NCBI RefSeq assembly: GCF_003569005.1
Contig: NZ_BCUR01000004.1
Span: forward strand, 2,132,644-2,196,643
DNA length: 64,000 bases
From: Vibrio superstes
GTDB lineage: Bacteria; Pseudomonadota; Gammaproteobacteria; Enterobacterales; Vibrionaceae
Reading direction: 5' to 3'
Shown here piece by piece: positions 36,877 through 46,170 of the stretch. The position numbers were made by a program, and so were the translations under genes. The notes beneath the pieces were generated by a model. It was not told where the DNA came from, searched no databases, and saw only the letters and a list, made by a program, of their open reading frames with translations. Within the stretch, counting starts at the first letter, position 1. Every line of letters begins with the position of its first letter.

Positions 36877-38196
36877 ATGAATACTGAATTGAATTTCACC
36901 AAACGCACATTAGATAACTTACCAAACCCTCTCAAGCGAACAAGGTTTCGTGATTCTGGTGGTAGTGGCAGTGTCGCAGGTTTAGGGCTTGATGTTTCTC
37001 CAACGGGAAAGAAAACCTTTCGTTACGAGAAAAAGGTGAACGGCAAAAACATTAAAGTGACCCTTGGGAAGTATCCAGACATTACGGTTGAACAAGCTAG
37101 AAACCTTGCCAAAGAACAAGCACAAAAAATAGCCGATGGTGTTAACCCTAATGAAGAAAAGCGTAAACAAAGAGACCATATTAACTTTGATGCTCTATTT
37201 GAGATTTACACCGCTACTTTGAAACTGGATGTACAAGCCAAACTTAGACGCCCGAGAAGCCTTGAACTATCCAATACTCTATATAGCCTTCATGTTGCCC
37301 CAGTTATTGGCAAAAATTCTGTTATCGATTTTACACGCCAAGATGCGAAAACATTCTTGAATGGTTTATTGGCAAAGTATGGGTACAGTCGACACAATCA
37401 TGCCTTAACCTTGCTCAAATCCATGTACAACCGTGCTGAATTAGAAGTGAATCCATTCAAGGACATTAAGAAAATAGATGAGGCTCTGCACAGACGCACT
37501 AGAACCCTTTCTGGTGAAGAGCTTGAACGATTACTCGATTCTCTAAACTATGAAGACCAGATCTATCGAGATTTCGTTCTAGTATTGCTATTCACGGGTC
37601 AACGTAAATCCAATGTCATCTCTATGCAGTGGAACCAAATAAATTTTGAAACCAAGACTTGGACAATCCCATCAGAAAACACCAAAAACAAAAAGCTACA
37701 TGCTGTTCCACTATCACTACCCGTTGTGGAACTCCTCACTGAACGGAAAAACAAAGCCAATAATAGGGAATCTTTTGTGTTTCCAAGCCACAGAAGCAGT
37801 ACCGGACATATCAGTGATAAAGGCAGTAAAGGCGGATTCTGGAGGCGAATAATTGAAAGAGCGGATCTGTATGATTCACAAAATAAAGCCAATAATTTTC
37901 GTATGCACGATTTAAGACGAACATTAGCCACAAATATTGTAAATCAAGGCGGTTCCATCCAAGCCATAAGTAAGCTATTAGGCCATTCAAATATATCAAT
38001 AACATCAGACGTTTACGCCCATTTAGCCATTGATAATGTGCGAACTGAATTAGAAAGCACAACATTGGGAATGTTAGGCGAAAATAAAGCACTAAATAAG
38101 GTGATTGATTTAGCTAAAATAAAATCTGACATTCTGAGTCTTAGTGAATATGATAGGCAGGAATTAGCAAGTTTTATACAAAGTTTAAGCGCATGA
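36877..38196 (+). CDS. tyrosine recombinase (phage/island integrase)
   Basis: 439 residues. N-terminal DUF4102 arm-binding domain (about 5-90; GLGLDVSPTGKKTFRYEKKVNGKNIKVTLGKYPDI), a SAM-like core-binding domain, then the catalytic domain with Arg243 (TGQRKSN), His344 and Arg347 (HDLRR), His370 (LGHSNIS) and Tyr380. All catalytic residues are kept, so it should be active. It drives insertion of the 36691-48971 island at the tRNA-Arg 3' end. Arm sites lie just upstream. Confidence 0.94.
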   Translation: MNTELNFTKRTLDNLPNPLKRTRFRDSGGSGSVAGLGLDVSPTGKKTFRYEKKVNGKNIKVTLGKYPDITVEQARNLAKEQAQKIADGVNPNEEKRKQRDHINFDALFEIYTATLKLDVQAKLRRPRSLELSNTLYSLHVAPVIGKNSVIDFTRQDAKTFLNGLLAKYGYSRHNHALTLLKSMYNRAELEVNPFKDIKKIDEALHRRTRTLSGEELERLLDSLNYEDQIYRDFVLVLLFTGQRKSNVISMQWNQINFETKTWTIPSENTKNKKLHAVPLSLPVVELLTERKNKANNRESFVFPSHRSSTGHISDKGSKGGFWRRIIERADLYDSQNKANNFRMHDLRRTLATNIVNQGGSIQAISKLLGHSNISITSDVYAHLAIDNVRTELESTTLGMLGENKALNKVIDLAKIKSDILSLSEYDRQELASFIQSLSA

Positions 38197-38349
38197 TTGG
38201 CTTTTTTTGTGAAATAGTAAGTGTGAATCAAAAACAAGCTTTTGGACAAAAACGATTTAGGTAATTGCTCTAAATCGTTTATATCAGATTAAAAAAATAT
38301 CTTGAAACCTTAAACGTTGGTAAGTGGCTATTCCTCGTTTTTCAGAAAA

Positions 38350-40203
38350 CTACCTCAGAGAGTCATAATGATTAATCACTTTTACAACAGAGTCTAAAAG
38401 AGGCTTTAACCCATTAAAATCTATTTTCGCTTTGTTTTTTTTGACTATATGTGTAGCAAATGCATCTTTGCTCAAATCACTTTTTGAGTCTCGATTCTTT
38501 ACAGTGTTGAAACACTTCCCATTTGGGTGTTTCATTAAACGCGTTTTATCATCAAAGAAATACTCTATATCTGTCTCTCCGCCATCTTTAGCTAACGGTG
38601 TGAAAACAACATATAGGTTTTTGATAACATGTATAAATTCAGACGTTCGAATATCCTCCTTCTTATCAAGAGTAGATGGAAACAATTCGATTTTTTTCTG
38701 AAAGTTTTTTGACTTCAACAAATTCACTACTTGTTGAGGTCCTTCATCGTTATCTAAAAAAACAATAACTGGATGTTTAGGTGTTATGGCATCGTAGAGC
38801 TTCATGTTCTTTTCGAAGTTATCCACAAAGCCTCGCAGGTAATCAGCCCCTCCGAATAACTCTAATAAAAAGCGGCTTCGCTTTGAGTACTCGACAAAAC
38901 GTACTAAAAGCTCATACTTATCTCCTTTACGGTGCGCTAATTGAGGATAATCTTTGCTTAACTCGCTGATTGCAGACTTTAAGTAAATATTATCTGTCTT
39001 ACCTTCACATAAAATGGTAGGTTTCTCGTTTCCGCAAAAAAGTCGATAAAATAAGAAACTACTAAACGTTTTTTCTCGACCTGAAAGTATGACTTTAGTA
39101 TTTCTCCCAACTTTCGCATGCGTGTAATCGGTACTTAAAGGTGTTTTTTGCCTCATCCGGTTATAGTGATCAACTTGATCAATAAAGTTTAACTGCCCTT
39201 CAAGCTCATTGAGGTTACCGTCAATTTCATTCCCATCTTTTATAGCTGTAAACTTACCTGTTTTAAACAGCTGATTGCATTTCGCCCGTGCTAGTCGCCA
39301 ATATTCCTGTTTCACATTAGGTTTTTTATTTACTACCAGACCTGTGACTTCTTGTCTGGAATTCTTATATTGAATTCTAGTTTTACTAGAATTTATAGAA
39401 AACCCTGAACGTCTTATCTCACTCTTTAACATTCTACCTGGTACATAATCAATTTCATTTTGTGTCATTATTTGAGGAGGAAACTCAGATTTCCTAGTTG
39501 AAAATGTTATGTCGTCAGCGTACCTCGTATAAGTACATTTATATTTCTTGGCTAACGAGGCTAACCGTATATCTAGGGTATGTGAAATAAGATTAGTTAT
39601 TACAGGAGAGCATGGGCTGCCCTGAGGCAGTTTGTTATCATAGCAGGCAATTTGAGCAATTACTGTTGCAATCTGTGGGTTAAGATTGAAGTTAGCGTTT
39701 TTAATAAAAAAACCACGAACACGTCCAAAATTGAAACTATCAAAAAAACTTTCTAAATCAATGTTGAGGACGTTCTTTTTTCCGATATGCGTCATAGCAT
39801 TCGTTAGGATTGAACGCTCTCTTACAAAACCGTGAGATAACGAAGGTTGCTTTACTCGCGCATTGGGGATTTTTATCTTAAGAACTTCAGCTGCGTAATC
39901 TGGATCACCATTTTTTCTAAGTTTCGGTTTAGCCCACTGTGAATCTGGATATTTTTCCGCATTAATTTCATCAATGCAGTCTAAAAGTAATATTGACAGA
40001 TTTTTTTGAAGGCTTTTAAGTTCCTCTGAAGGTGCATTTATAAGCCTTTCACCGCCTGATTTCTTCGGAATGGAAAACTGGTGATATTGGTTCTCTGGCT
40101 TGTGGATATATAAGCAACGAGTAAGAAAAGCTGCATCAATACCCAATACTTTAGCAAATTCAGGTTTTGTTGATGCTGACTTTAGACGCTTTAATCTTGA
40201 CAT
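38350..40203 (-). CDS. retron reverse transcriptase fused to a TOPRIM domain
   Basis: 617 residues. The RT domain (about 30-330) has retron hallmarks: NAMTH (135-139, the NAxxH motif), NIDLESFF (Asp149), YADD at 228-231 (active site) and VTG at 286-288. A C-terminal TOPRIM-like domain (about 395-500) shows ILCEGKTD (Glu400) and VIVFLDNDEG (Asp484, Asp486), the E...DxD metal-binding set of topoisomerase/primase-type nucleases. The msr-msd is directly upstream. RT-TOPRIM fusions are a known retron class; TOPRIM is presumably the effector. Defence role is inferred. Confidence 0.92.
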   Translation of the reverse strand: MSRLKRLKSASTKPEFAKVLGIDAAFLTRCLYIHKPENQYHQFSIPKKSGGERLINAPSEELKSLQKNLSILLLDCIDEINAEKYPDSQWAKPKLRKNGDPDYAAEVLKIKIPNARVKQPSLSHGFVRERSILTNAMTHIGKKNVLNIDLESFFDSFNFGRVRGFFIKNANFNLNPQIATVIAQIACYDNKLPQGSPCSPVITNLISHTLDIRLASLAKKYKCTYTRYADDITFSTRKSEFPPQIMTQNEIDYVPGRMLKSEIRRSGFSINSSKTRIQYKNSRQEVTGLVVNKKPNVKQEYWRLARAKCNQLFKTGKFTAIKDGNEIDGNLNELEGQLNFIDQVDHYNRMRQKTPLSTDYTHAKVGRNTKVILSGREKTFSSFLFYRLFCGNEKPTILCEGKTDNIYLKSAISELSKDYPQLAHRKGDKYELLVRFVEYSKRSRFLLELFGGADYLRGFVDNFEKNMKLYDAITPKHPVIVFLDNDEGPQQVVNLLKSKNFQKKIELFPSTLDKKEDIRTSEFIHVIKNLYVVFTPLAKDGGETDIEYFFDDKTRLMKHPNGKCFNTVKNRDSKSDLSKDAFATHIVKKNKAKIDFNGLKPLLDSVVKVINHYDSLR

Positions 40204-40221
40204 TGATTACCCCTAATTATT

Positions 40222-40348
40222 GGCTTATGGGCACTCCTACGCACTATATATCTTATAAATACCTATATGATATACTATATAAGGCAATCCGAACGGACCA
40301 TTTCTTCACTGATCGCGAAACGCGAACTAAAAATCTGCCCATAAGCCG
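40222..40348 (-). ncRNA. retron msr-msd non-coding RNA
   Basis: Read on the minus strand it starts GGCTTATGGGCA and ends with its exact inverse TGCCCATAAGCC (40222-40233 with 40336-40347), the a1/a2 pairing that defines a retron. Between them are small hairpins TCGCG-TTT-CGCGA and TCCG-TT-CGGA (msr) and a long AT-rich inverted region around 40240-40285 (msd, TATAGTATATC / GATATATAG). The branching guanosine is probably the G after GGGCA. It ends 18 bases before the RT start, with GGGGT as ribosome binding site. Confidence 0.88.
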
Positions 40349-40354
40349 AATGGT

Positions 40355-40383
40355 ATTCTAGAGCAGTTATGAAACATATTCAA
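40355..40383 (-). promoter_or_regulatory. sigma70 promoter of the retron RNA
   Basis: On the minus strand TTGAAT (40378-40383), a 17-base spacer and TAGAAT (40355-40360). Transcription would start about 6-8 bases downstream, at about 40348, which is exactly the 5' end of the a1 arm. The agreement between promoter and RNA start supports both. Confidence 0.78.
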
Positions 40384-40417
40384 TATAAAATCCCAGGGAA
40401 ACTCGATAGGTATCAAT

Positions 40418-40504
40418 CTGTTATGTGATTCGACATAGCATTTCAGGGTAGAATTACGGAAAACTTCCGTATAAGTGCCCAAAGCACGGATTAGATTAAT
40501 TTGG
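40418..40504 (+). repeat. direct repeat flanking the membrane-protein gene, left copy
   Basis: About 87 bp (CTGTTATGTGATTCGACATAG ... AGTGCCCAAAGCACGGATTA) that matches 41775-41862 at roughly three in four positions. The two copies enclose the 166-residue membrane-protein gene. Confidence 0.7.
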
Positions 40505-40732
40505 TCTATTGCTGTACTAGCTATCTGGAAAATTCATTGGGCCTGAGAAGGTTTGGGGCAATTTCGTGTTACGCCCCTTTCAGCAAGGTTTTGGACAAAA
40601 ATGAGCTTCGGAAAATTAAACATTACCAACTAATGAATAACTAAAGTATGGAAAGTCGCTTTACTTAGTGTCCAGTGCTGAAGGTACAGATCATAACCTA
40701 TACTTATTCACAACATTTTCTCCTGCTCTAGA

Positions 40733-41233
40733 ATGAATATGATCATACTACTAATAGAGAACTTTGCTAAAGAATGGCTTCTGTCTAGACGTAGACCTTA
40801 TCGAATCTGGCTGTTTGGTGCTGAAATAGCTATCGGAAGCATTGTTGCATTATGGTCGCTGGCCGAATTTTGGATATTCACACCAATTTTAATTTTTTAC
40901 CCTTTGTGGATGGGGGTTAAGTTCTATAATTTAGAAAAATATATTCATGCTAAACAAGACAAGCAATGGCTTCCATTAAGGTATCATATTATTTTGTTTT
41001 GGGCGTACCTAATTTTCGCTACTCCTATAATGCTAGCCTTATCCATAGGATCATCTTACCTTTTTGGTTCATTAATATTAGATATGGTCGATAGAGGAGT
41101 AAGTGATGAAGGCAATTTCTTGTTCTTATTATTGAGTTTTGGTGGAGGAGTCGGAGGCGCAGTTTGGTTATTTGGCATCCCCAAAACAGTTAAAAAATTA
41201 AAGAACCACCAATGGCCTACAGATAAATTGTAA
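40733..41233 (+). CDS. membrane protein of unknown function between direct repeats
   Basis: 166 residues with four hydrophobic segments (about 24-42, 44-62, 84-108 and 130-150) and a Gly-rich last one (LSFGGGVGGAVWLFGIP). I recognise no family. It begins MNMIILLIENFAKEWLLSRRRPYRIW. It lies divergent from the retron, within the island's cargo zone, enclosed by two diverged direct repeats as if it entered as a unit. A toxin or immunity role is possible but not shown. Confidence 0.65.
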   Translation: MNMIILLIENFAKEWLLSRRRPYRIWLFGAEIAIGSIVALWSLAEFWIFTPILIFYPLWMGVKFYNLEKYIHAKQDKQWLPLRYHIILFWAYLIFATPIMLALSIGSSYLFGSLILDMVDRGVSDEGNFLFLLLSFGGGVGGAVWLFGIPKTVKKLKNHQWPTDKL

Positions 41234-41588
41234 CTTAGAGACTATATGCTTTATTACACCTCTAGTAACACTCTATCAGAGAAATGGTATTACTTCTTTG
41301 TGTATGAGAGACTTTCGGCTTTGCAAGAAGGGGATATTTCTGTCTAGTTCAAAGTCAAGCTAAGGCTTGAGATTGGTAGAAGTATTTAGGTTAGAAAAAG
41401 TAGGGAAAATCACCTCATTGCGGTTTAAGAGGTTATGCGTCACTGTCATAGAATGGGGCATAAACGAGCTAGCGATGATCGTGCTAGCTCGCCTTTGAAC
41501 AAAAGTTCTTACGGTTCCAGGAATTTGTAGGTCTTCCTGTTAATCGTAGCTAGAACAAAAAGAAAGACCTGACCCCAATGCCTGGCTT

Positions 41589-41624
41589 TCAATGCTAAAA
41601 AGTAGCATTGAAGCTTTTCTTTTA
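41589..41624 (+). terminator. Rho-independent terminator
   Basis: TCAATGCTA / TAGCATTGA (9 bp, 5-base loop) followed by AGCTTTTCTTTTATTT. It would end transcription from the membrane-protein gene, about 360 bases upstream. Confidence 0.75.
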
Positions 41625-41774
41625 TTTAATGTTATATCCATTTCTGACGTCCGTTGTTAACAACTTTTTACTGTGTTCCATAGCTATCGCACGCATAACG
41701 TTATAGGCGGTATTTTTGTGTTTATATACCGACTATCTTGATCTCATTCACTATGAATCTCAATTAGCACTAAC

Positions 41775-41868
41775 CTGTTATATGAATTGCCATAGAGTTT
41801 TGGGGGATAACTAAAAAAAGTTTCCTTACAAGTGCCCAAAGTACGGATTAGATCAATTTGGGCACTTG
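41775..41868 (+). repeat. direct repeat flanking the membrane-protein gene, right copy
   Basis: Matches 40418-40504 (about three in four positions). In this copy AAGTGCCCAAA...TTTGGGCACTT forms an 11-bp stem that is damaged in the left copy. Confidence 0.7.
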
Positions 41869-41959
41869 CAGGGCTACCTACATGGTCAGTTCGTTTGGGT
41901 TGAGCAGTTTTTGGCAAAACGACTTAGCAAATGATACTACCCATCCACACCTATGCATC

Positions 41960-43186
41960 CTACTCACTCAATTCATACTCACCATCATAGTATTTCATCT
42001 CAGAAAGCACTTCATCGGCCGATGCGAAAAAGAACTCCTTTCTGCCATTAACTAGGTTCACTCTCTGGTTGGCAAAACAAGAATGTAGGAACCGTTCAAA
42101 TGTTGGCGCATCCTCTGTAAATGCGAATGCGTGAACATCAAAGAGCTCTGGTACAGAAGCATCACCTAGCTCTTTCACCCGATCATTAGGATCCGCACGC
42201 CTAGTCATACCTATTTTTACAACCCCTTCACCAAAAGAAAGCTTGTTTGAAATTACATAGACATAGCCTGCTCTTGTTTGTTGGGCAAGAGATACAGCTC
42301 GCTTCTCTTTATTACGTAGCTTTTCTAGCTCCTCCTTGTGTAACTCATACAATGCCTTTTGCTCTTCGCTACTAGACTCGAGTTTCTTAAGTTCTTCTGT
42401 AACTAAGCGTTCCATGACCTTACGCTCTCGTTCGGCTTTCTCTGCCGCGGCCTTGATGCGCTTTTCTTCACGCGCTGCTTCTCTTTCAATCTGAATCTCT
42501 TGACGCTCTTCTTCTTTCAACGTTTGTTTCAGTTGGGTGATTTCATAGCCTAGCCTTAGTTCGGTGATTTTTAGCCCTAAGTACTGACTTGTTAGGTGTG
42601 TCTTTACCAAATCAGAAGAAGAGTTAATTTCCTCGAATGTTTTTTGAGCACGCTCAATAAGTCGGTTGATATTGTTCCAGTCAACTACGGCTGCAGCAGC
42701 TTTAAACTCATTATCCAAACATCTTAATCTCAGTTTTATTTCCCTATTAAAGAGCTTTTTCGCCTCGGATTTCTTTCCGTTAACGGTCACATCACTGCCC
42801 ATAGAGCAGATGCACGCTTGCTTATTGCTTACTAGTGCTTTTATTCTTACCTTAGTGTCTGCCAGATTTCTCTCTAGCTCAGCCAGGTCACGCGATTGAG
42901 ATATCTGCATATAAGAGACAGAGTCGGAGGTGCCAACTCCTAGATGGTAGAGCGCCAGCTTTGTTTCACCTTGCTTTAAGCTGAGAAGATCTTGTTTATA
43001 ACTTTCCCGTAATTCTTGATAATTGCTTACCGTATCAGATAGTAGTCGCTCGCTCTCAGAGGCTGGAGCATAGACTTTCTCAATGTCCTGATCTTCCGCC
43101 TCTAACTCTCTAAGTAAAGATCGGGACTTTACCAAAAATACCAGAGTGAACAGCGCTAGGCATGATATAACGATAGAAATATACAT
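41960..43186 (-). CDS. membrane-anchored DUF4041 / GIY-YIG (MUG113) protein 2, SNIPE-like
   Basis: 408 residues. An N-terminal transmembrane segment (about 4-20) is followed by a DUF4041 region (about 110-230; CICSMGSDVTVNGKKSEAKK, DWNNINRLIERAQKTFEEIN), a charged coiled coil (about 230-310) and a C-terminal MUG113/T5orf172 domain of the GIY-YIG fold (about 312-400; GYVYVISN, KIGMTRR, KEFFF). This matches the order reported for SNIPE, a membrane nuclease that cuts incoming phage DNA. It lies 9 bases after its paralogue, so they are one operon. AAGGAG ribosome binding site. Confidence 0.87.
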   Translation of the reverse strand: MYISIVISCLALFTLVFLVKSRSLLRELEAEDQDIEKVYAPASESERLLSDTVSNYQELRESYKQDLLSLKQGETKLALYHLGVGTSDSVSYMQISQSRDLAELERNLADTKVRIKALVSNKQACICSMGSDVTVNGKKSEAKKLFNREIKLRLRCLDNEFKAAAAVVDWNNINRLIERAQKTFEEINSSSDLVKTHLTSQYLGLKITELRLGYEITQLKQTLKEEERQEIQIEREAAREEKRIKAAAEKAERERKVMERLVTEELKKLESSSEEQKALYELHKEELEKLRNKEKRAVSLAQQTRAGYVYVISNKLSFGEGVVKIGMTRRADPNDRVKELGDASVPELFDVHAFAFTEDAPTFERFLHSCFANQRVNLVNGRKEFFFASADEVLSEMKYYDGEYELSE

Positions 43187-43195
43187 AGCGACTCC

Positions 43196-44554
43196 TTAAA
43201 TTGATTGCGGAAATTGACTGGACGCAGATTGGGCTTCTTCCGCTTCTTGTTTACGAGCTTCTCTTATAAGTTGACTCTCGCGGTATTCTTTAGCTTCAAC
43301 CTCATAGTACCAATCACAATCAATTCGAAGCTCTCGCATTACTTTTGCTACCTCAGGAGGACTCACTTTAAAAAACTCTTTACGACGGTTTTCTCCATTT
43401 ACTCGCCTGCCATCAAATTCACGGTGAAGCTCTCTTTCGATTCTTGGCGCATCATCAACAAAAGTTAGTGCGTGGACGTCAAATTTGAAAGGTACGCTCG
43501 CATCACCTAATTCGTTAACGCGATCCATTGGCTCAAGTCGACGAGTCATCCCAATCTTGACTACCCCCTCGCCAAAGCTACCTATATTTGAAATTACATA
43601 GATATAACCAGCTTTTGTAAGCTGAGCCTGAGAGGTCGCACGCTCAAACTTGGTTTCTAGCTTTTCGATCTCTTCTTTCATGTGAGCGATTTTTTGCTCC
43701 ATATCCTGTGAGCTCGCGCCGTGCAGTTCTTTTGCAAGCTTTTGGGCTTTCACAAGGTCAGAATTTTTATAGTAGATCTCATCTTCAAGGTCGTCGATGT
43801 CGTCTAGCGAACGCTTGGCCAGTTTGGCTTGTTCACGCAACAGGGCCTGCTGTTTTTTCTTTTCTTGTTTTATCTTTTCTTTGCGGAGTAACTCACTATG
43901 CCAGATAGTGAGCTCTTCAGCTTTTAGGTCAAAGTATTCATAAGCGATAGCAACGTTCGCGGTTTCACCAAGTTTTTCTAGTTGCAGCTCAAGTCTATCG
44001 AGTTTGTTCAAGGCAGTTTCGTAGCTTGAGTGCCGCATCTTTTTACGGATCATGTCGAACTCAGCATTGAATGCCTTGAGAAGTAGACTTTGATAAGAAG
44101 TTACCATTCGCGCGCCTTTAGATTCACTCCCAAACCAATCCCAGTTTGTGTATGCACTAGTCGCTCGGCCAGATTTAATGACTTGATATTGGCGATCTAA
44201 GCAACCGGCTATTCTATCTTTTAGTGCTTGGCTATCATCGAATCTATAGGTGGGAGGGAACAGCCCCACATTGATGTATTTCAGTTGTTCTTCTTTATTG
44301 ACAAGCTCTTCCTTGAGACGCGCATATACAGGGCGACCATTGGCGGTCTTGCTTTCAATAACACCAATTTCAAGCTTTAGCTCTTGCACGATATCTTCGA
44401 CAGGCCTTTTAGCCAGCGCGCTCTTCTTTCTCCTAATATCCTTACTGAGCTTTTTTCGTTTCTTTTGTGTTGAGTTGACAGAGAGCAACATAGCAAAGGT
44501 CAGTAGCAATAGCACAGCCCATACTAATTGATAGGATTCTGCAGTTTCAGGCAT
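43196..44554 (-). CDS. membrane-anchored DUF4041 / GIY-YIG (MUG113) protein 1, SNIPE-like
   Basis: 452 residues from ATG 44554 (AGAGGAAT upstream; a TTG 21 bases earlier is less likely). Transmembrane segment (about 7-24), then a charged region with DUF4041 features (LFPPTYRFDDSQALKDRIAG about 108), coiled coil, and the same C-terminal domain (GYIYVISNIGSFGEGVVKIGMTRR, KEFFKVSP). It is a paralogue of the next gene with very different middle sequence, so the two may recognise different targets or act as partners. Same island cargo zone. Confidence 0.87.
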   Translation of the reverse strand: MPETAESYQLVWAVLLLLTFAMLLSVNSTQKKRKKLSKDIRRKKSALAKRPVEDIVQELKLEIGVIESKTANGRPVYARLKEELVNKEEQLKYINVGLFPPTYRFDDSQALKDRIAGCLDRQYQVIKSGRATSAYTNWDWFGSESKGARMVTSYQSLLLKAFNAEFDMIRKKMRHSSYETALNKLDRLELQLEKLGETANVAIAYEYFDLKAEELTIWHSELLRKEKIKQEKKKQQALLREQAKLAKRSLDDIDDLEDEIYYKNSDLVKAQKLAKELHGASSQDMEQKIAHMKEEIEKLETKFERATSQAQLTKAGYIYVISNIGSFGEGVVKIGMTRRLEPMDRVNELGDASVPFKFDVHALTFVDDAPRIERELHREFDGRRVNGENRRKEFFKVSPPEVAKVMRELRIDCDWYYEVEAKEYRESQLIREARKQEAEEAQSASSQFPQSI

Positions 44555-44983
44555 TGAGATTCCTCTAGTTAGCAATATGAAATAGGAGAAAGGTGATTGT
44601 TAGAGTACCACCAGAATGAAAGACAACGTGAACGGGAGGTTAATCTATCTTCCTGCAGCACATCTAAAAAGCTTTATTTTTTGAGTATTTATCCCTGCTG
44701 TTTGATCATGCATCCAAAGGGATTGTGGTGCCCCCAAACCCAATGTATTACGCGATTTAGCTCGCCTCAAAAATGATTGTTGTGCGGATCTTATCACTTA
44801 GCATGTACATAACGCCTACCATTTAGCGCCACCATAAAATGTATTAGGGAAAACGCTTCTCAATGCGTAAACGCCAACCGCATTTTGGGATCTGCATCTT
44901 AATTATTATGTATGTGAATTATGCCATGAAAATTTATATCTTATTACCAAGCTGAAAATTGCTATTCCGCGTAGATAGTAAAT
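44555..44983. other. promoter-side intergenic region of the DUF4041 pair
   Basis: About 430 bp. No gene seen. An imperfect repeat GAAAACGCTTCTC / GCGTAAACGCC lies near 44848. It must hold the promoter for the two GIY-YIG genes. Confidence 0.5.
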
Positions 44984-45184
44984 CTAAGGCATAGATATAT
45001 TTGCTCCATTGTTTGATACTGTTTTCAATGTAATACTCATAGCTTCTTGTATTGCATCAAATACCTGATTGATACCATCAATGCCCTCACTTTGTTCTAC
45101 AGAGTAAATGATCCTTGAACTAATTGTGATGTTATACTTACCTTCGTTATCATTCATTGCTAATTTAATATCAACATTTATCAT
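44984..45184 (-). CDS. small protein of unknown function
   Basis: 66 residues, no signal peptide or membrane segment, with beta-strand character (MINVDIKLAMNDNEGKYNITISSRI). The ribosome binding site AGGAGG is perfect, seven bases from the ATG, which supports that it is translated. No recognised family. It may be a cargo accessory. Confidence 0.6.
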   Translation of the reverse strand: MINVDIKLAMNDNEGKYNITISSRIIYSVEQSEGIDGINQVFDAIQEAMSITLKTVSNNGANISMP

Positions 45185-45594
45185 TCATATGCCTCCTGAT
45201 TTATCTATCATGCTATTTAAAAATCATACTTTGGAGCAAACTTCATATTAATGATCGCCTTTGAGTCTCGGTCAAGCAAGCGAGTATTTTATTTCAATAA
45301 CTAAATTATCATCTACTAGTTAAAGCTCTCTGCCAGAAAAATCAATACAGTCCAGTTCCTATAAAAATCAAAGTACTATTCTACCCATATAAATAAATCG
45401 ATCTCTATCACAAATCTATTTGAAGCATTCTAACTTATTGTTCCGCAGGAAATTTAACTTCAAACCAGCTTTCTTTAGAAGAAGAGCGATAAACTTCGTT
45501 CCTTTTCCATTACTTTTTATATATCACAACTAACTAATCATCTAGAACGTACTTAGAAACAAAGCAAACTTTAGGGTAGAAACATGTAGCGAGG
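45185..45594. other. AT-rich intergenic region, nothing recognised
   Basis: About 410 bp with no gene, repeat or RNA I can support. Confidence 0.5.
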
Positions 45595-46035
45595 CTAAAG
45601 CGGATTGAGCTTAGGCTTTTGTCCAAACAACTCCCCATTTCTTGCTTTAATTTCTACTGAAAACGCTTCTGCACTGCTATCTACAAGAACATATTGATAC
45701 TCAAGGTAGTTATGGATGTACGTCTTTGTCAGGTCATCAAGTTTTAGTTCACCAGTTGCAAACAACGGTAAATCACTTTGTTGAAGAGAGGGAATAACCA
45801 GTCTATTAGCGACATACACACAGAACTGATCTCCGCTTAAGCGACCTGAGTAGTGGCTATGTAATCGAGTAATTAAGCCGTACCTTTTCTTATGAGAGTT
45901 CTTTTCAATTTCTCTACCCGACATCCCGCAATAAAACAGCTCGTCACCATTCCAGATAGCGTATATACCCGCAGCTACTTTTGGGATCTCTTTGTTAGGC
46001 CACTCAGAAAACCTAAACTTATCAGAAAATTTCAT
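45595..46035 (-). CDS. GIY-YIG domain protein
   Basis: 146 residues. Residues about 20-90 show a GIY-YIG-like start (AAGIYAIWNGDELFYCGMSGRE, where G-I-Y and Y-C-G stand for GIY and YIG) and the later GLITRLHSHYSGRLSG with the basic helix. A C-terminal conserved Asn (PKLNPL) may be present. Such proteins are nucleases or DNA-binding relatives. It is a single gene between cargo and backbone, and the fourth GIY-YIG-type gene in the window. Confidence 0.72.
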   Translation of the reverse strand: MKFSDKFRFSEWPNKEIPKVAAGIYAIWNGDELFYCGMSGREIEKNSHKKRYGLITRLHSHYSGRLSGDQFCVYVANRLVIPSLQQSDLPLFATGELKLDDLTKTYIHNYLEYQYVLVDSSAEAFSVEIKARNGELFGQKPKLNPL

Positions 46036-46170
46036 AACCGTTATTCAATATGAGTAAATTACTTTCATTATACAACTTGGATAGGTTCTGTTTTGAGTTA
46101 AAGTACTGATTTTTCATTAACTCTTTAACCTATATCATGCTCAGTTAAAGAGTTAATGGATTTTCATGCT

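Larger units (their letters stand above)
41234..41959. other. intergenic region: terminator, hairpins, direct repeat copy
   Basis: About 725 bp with no gene. Contains a perfect 9-bp hairpin CGAGCTAGC / GCTAGCTCG (41465-41491), a terminator-like hairpin at 41589, the repeat at 41775-41868 with an 11-bp inverted repeat AAGTGCCCAAA / TTTGGGCACTT (41831-41868), and a TTTTTGGCAAAACGA block near 41908 like others in the accessory region. Confidence 0.6.

Noticed and set aside
41640..41740. Integron attC site (GTTATAGGCGG, TTGTTAACAAC)
   Set aside because: Core sites are not paired in the right order and no integron integrase is present.
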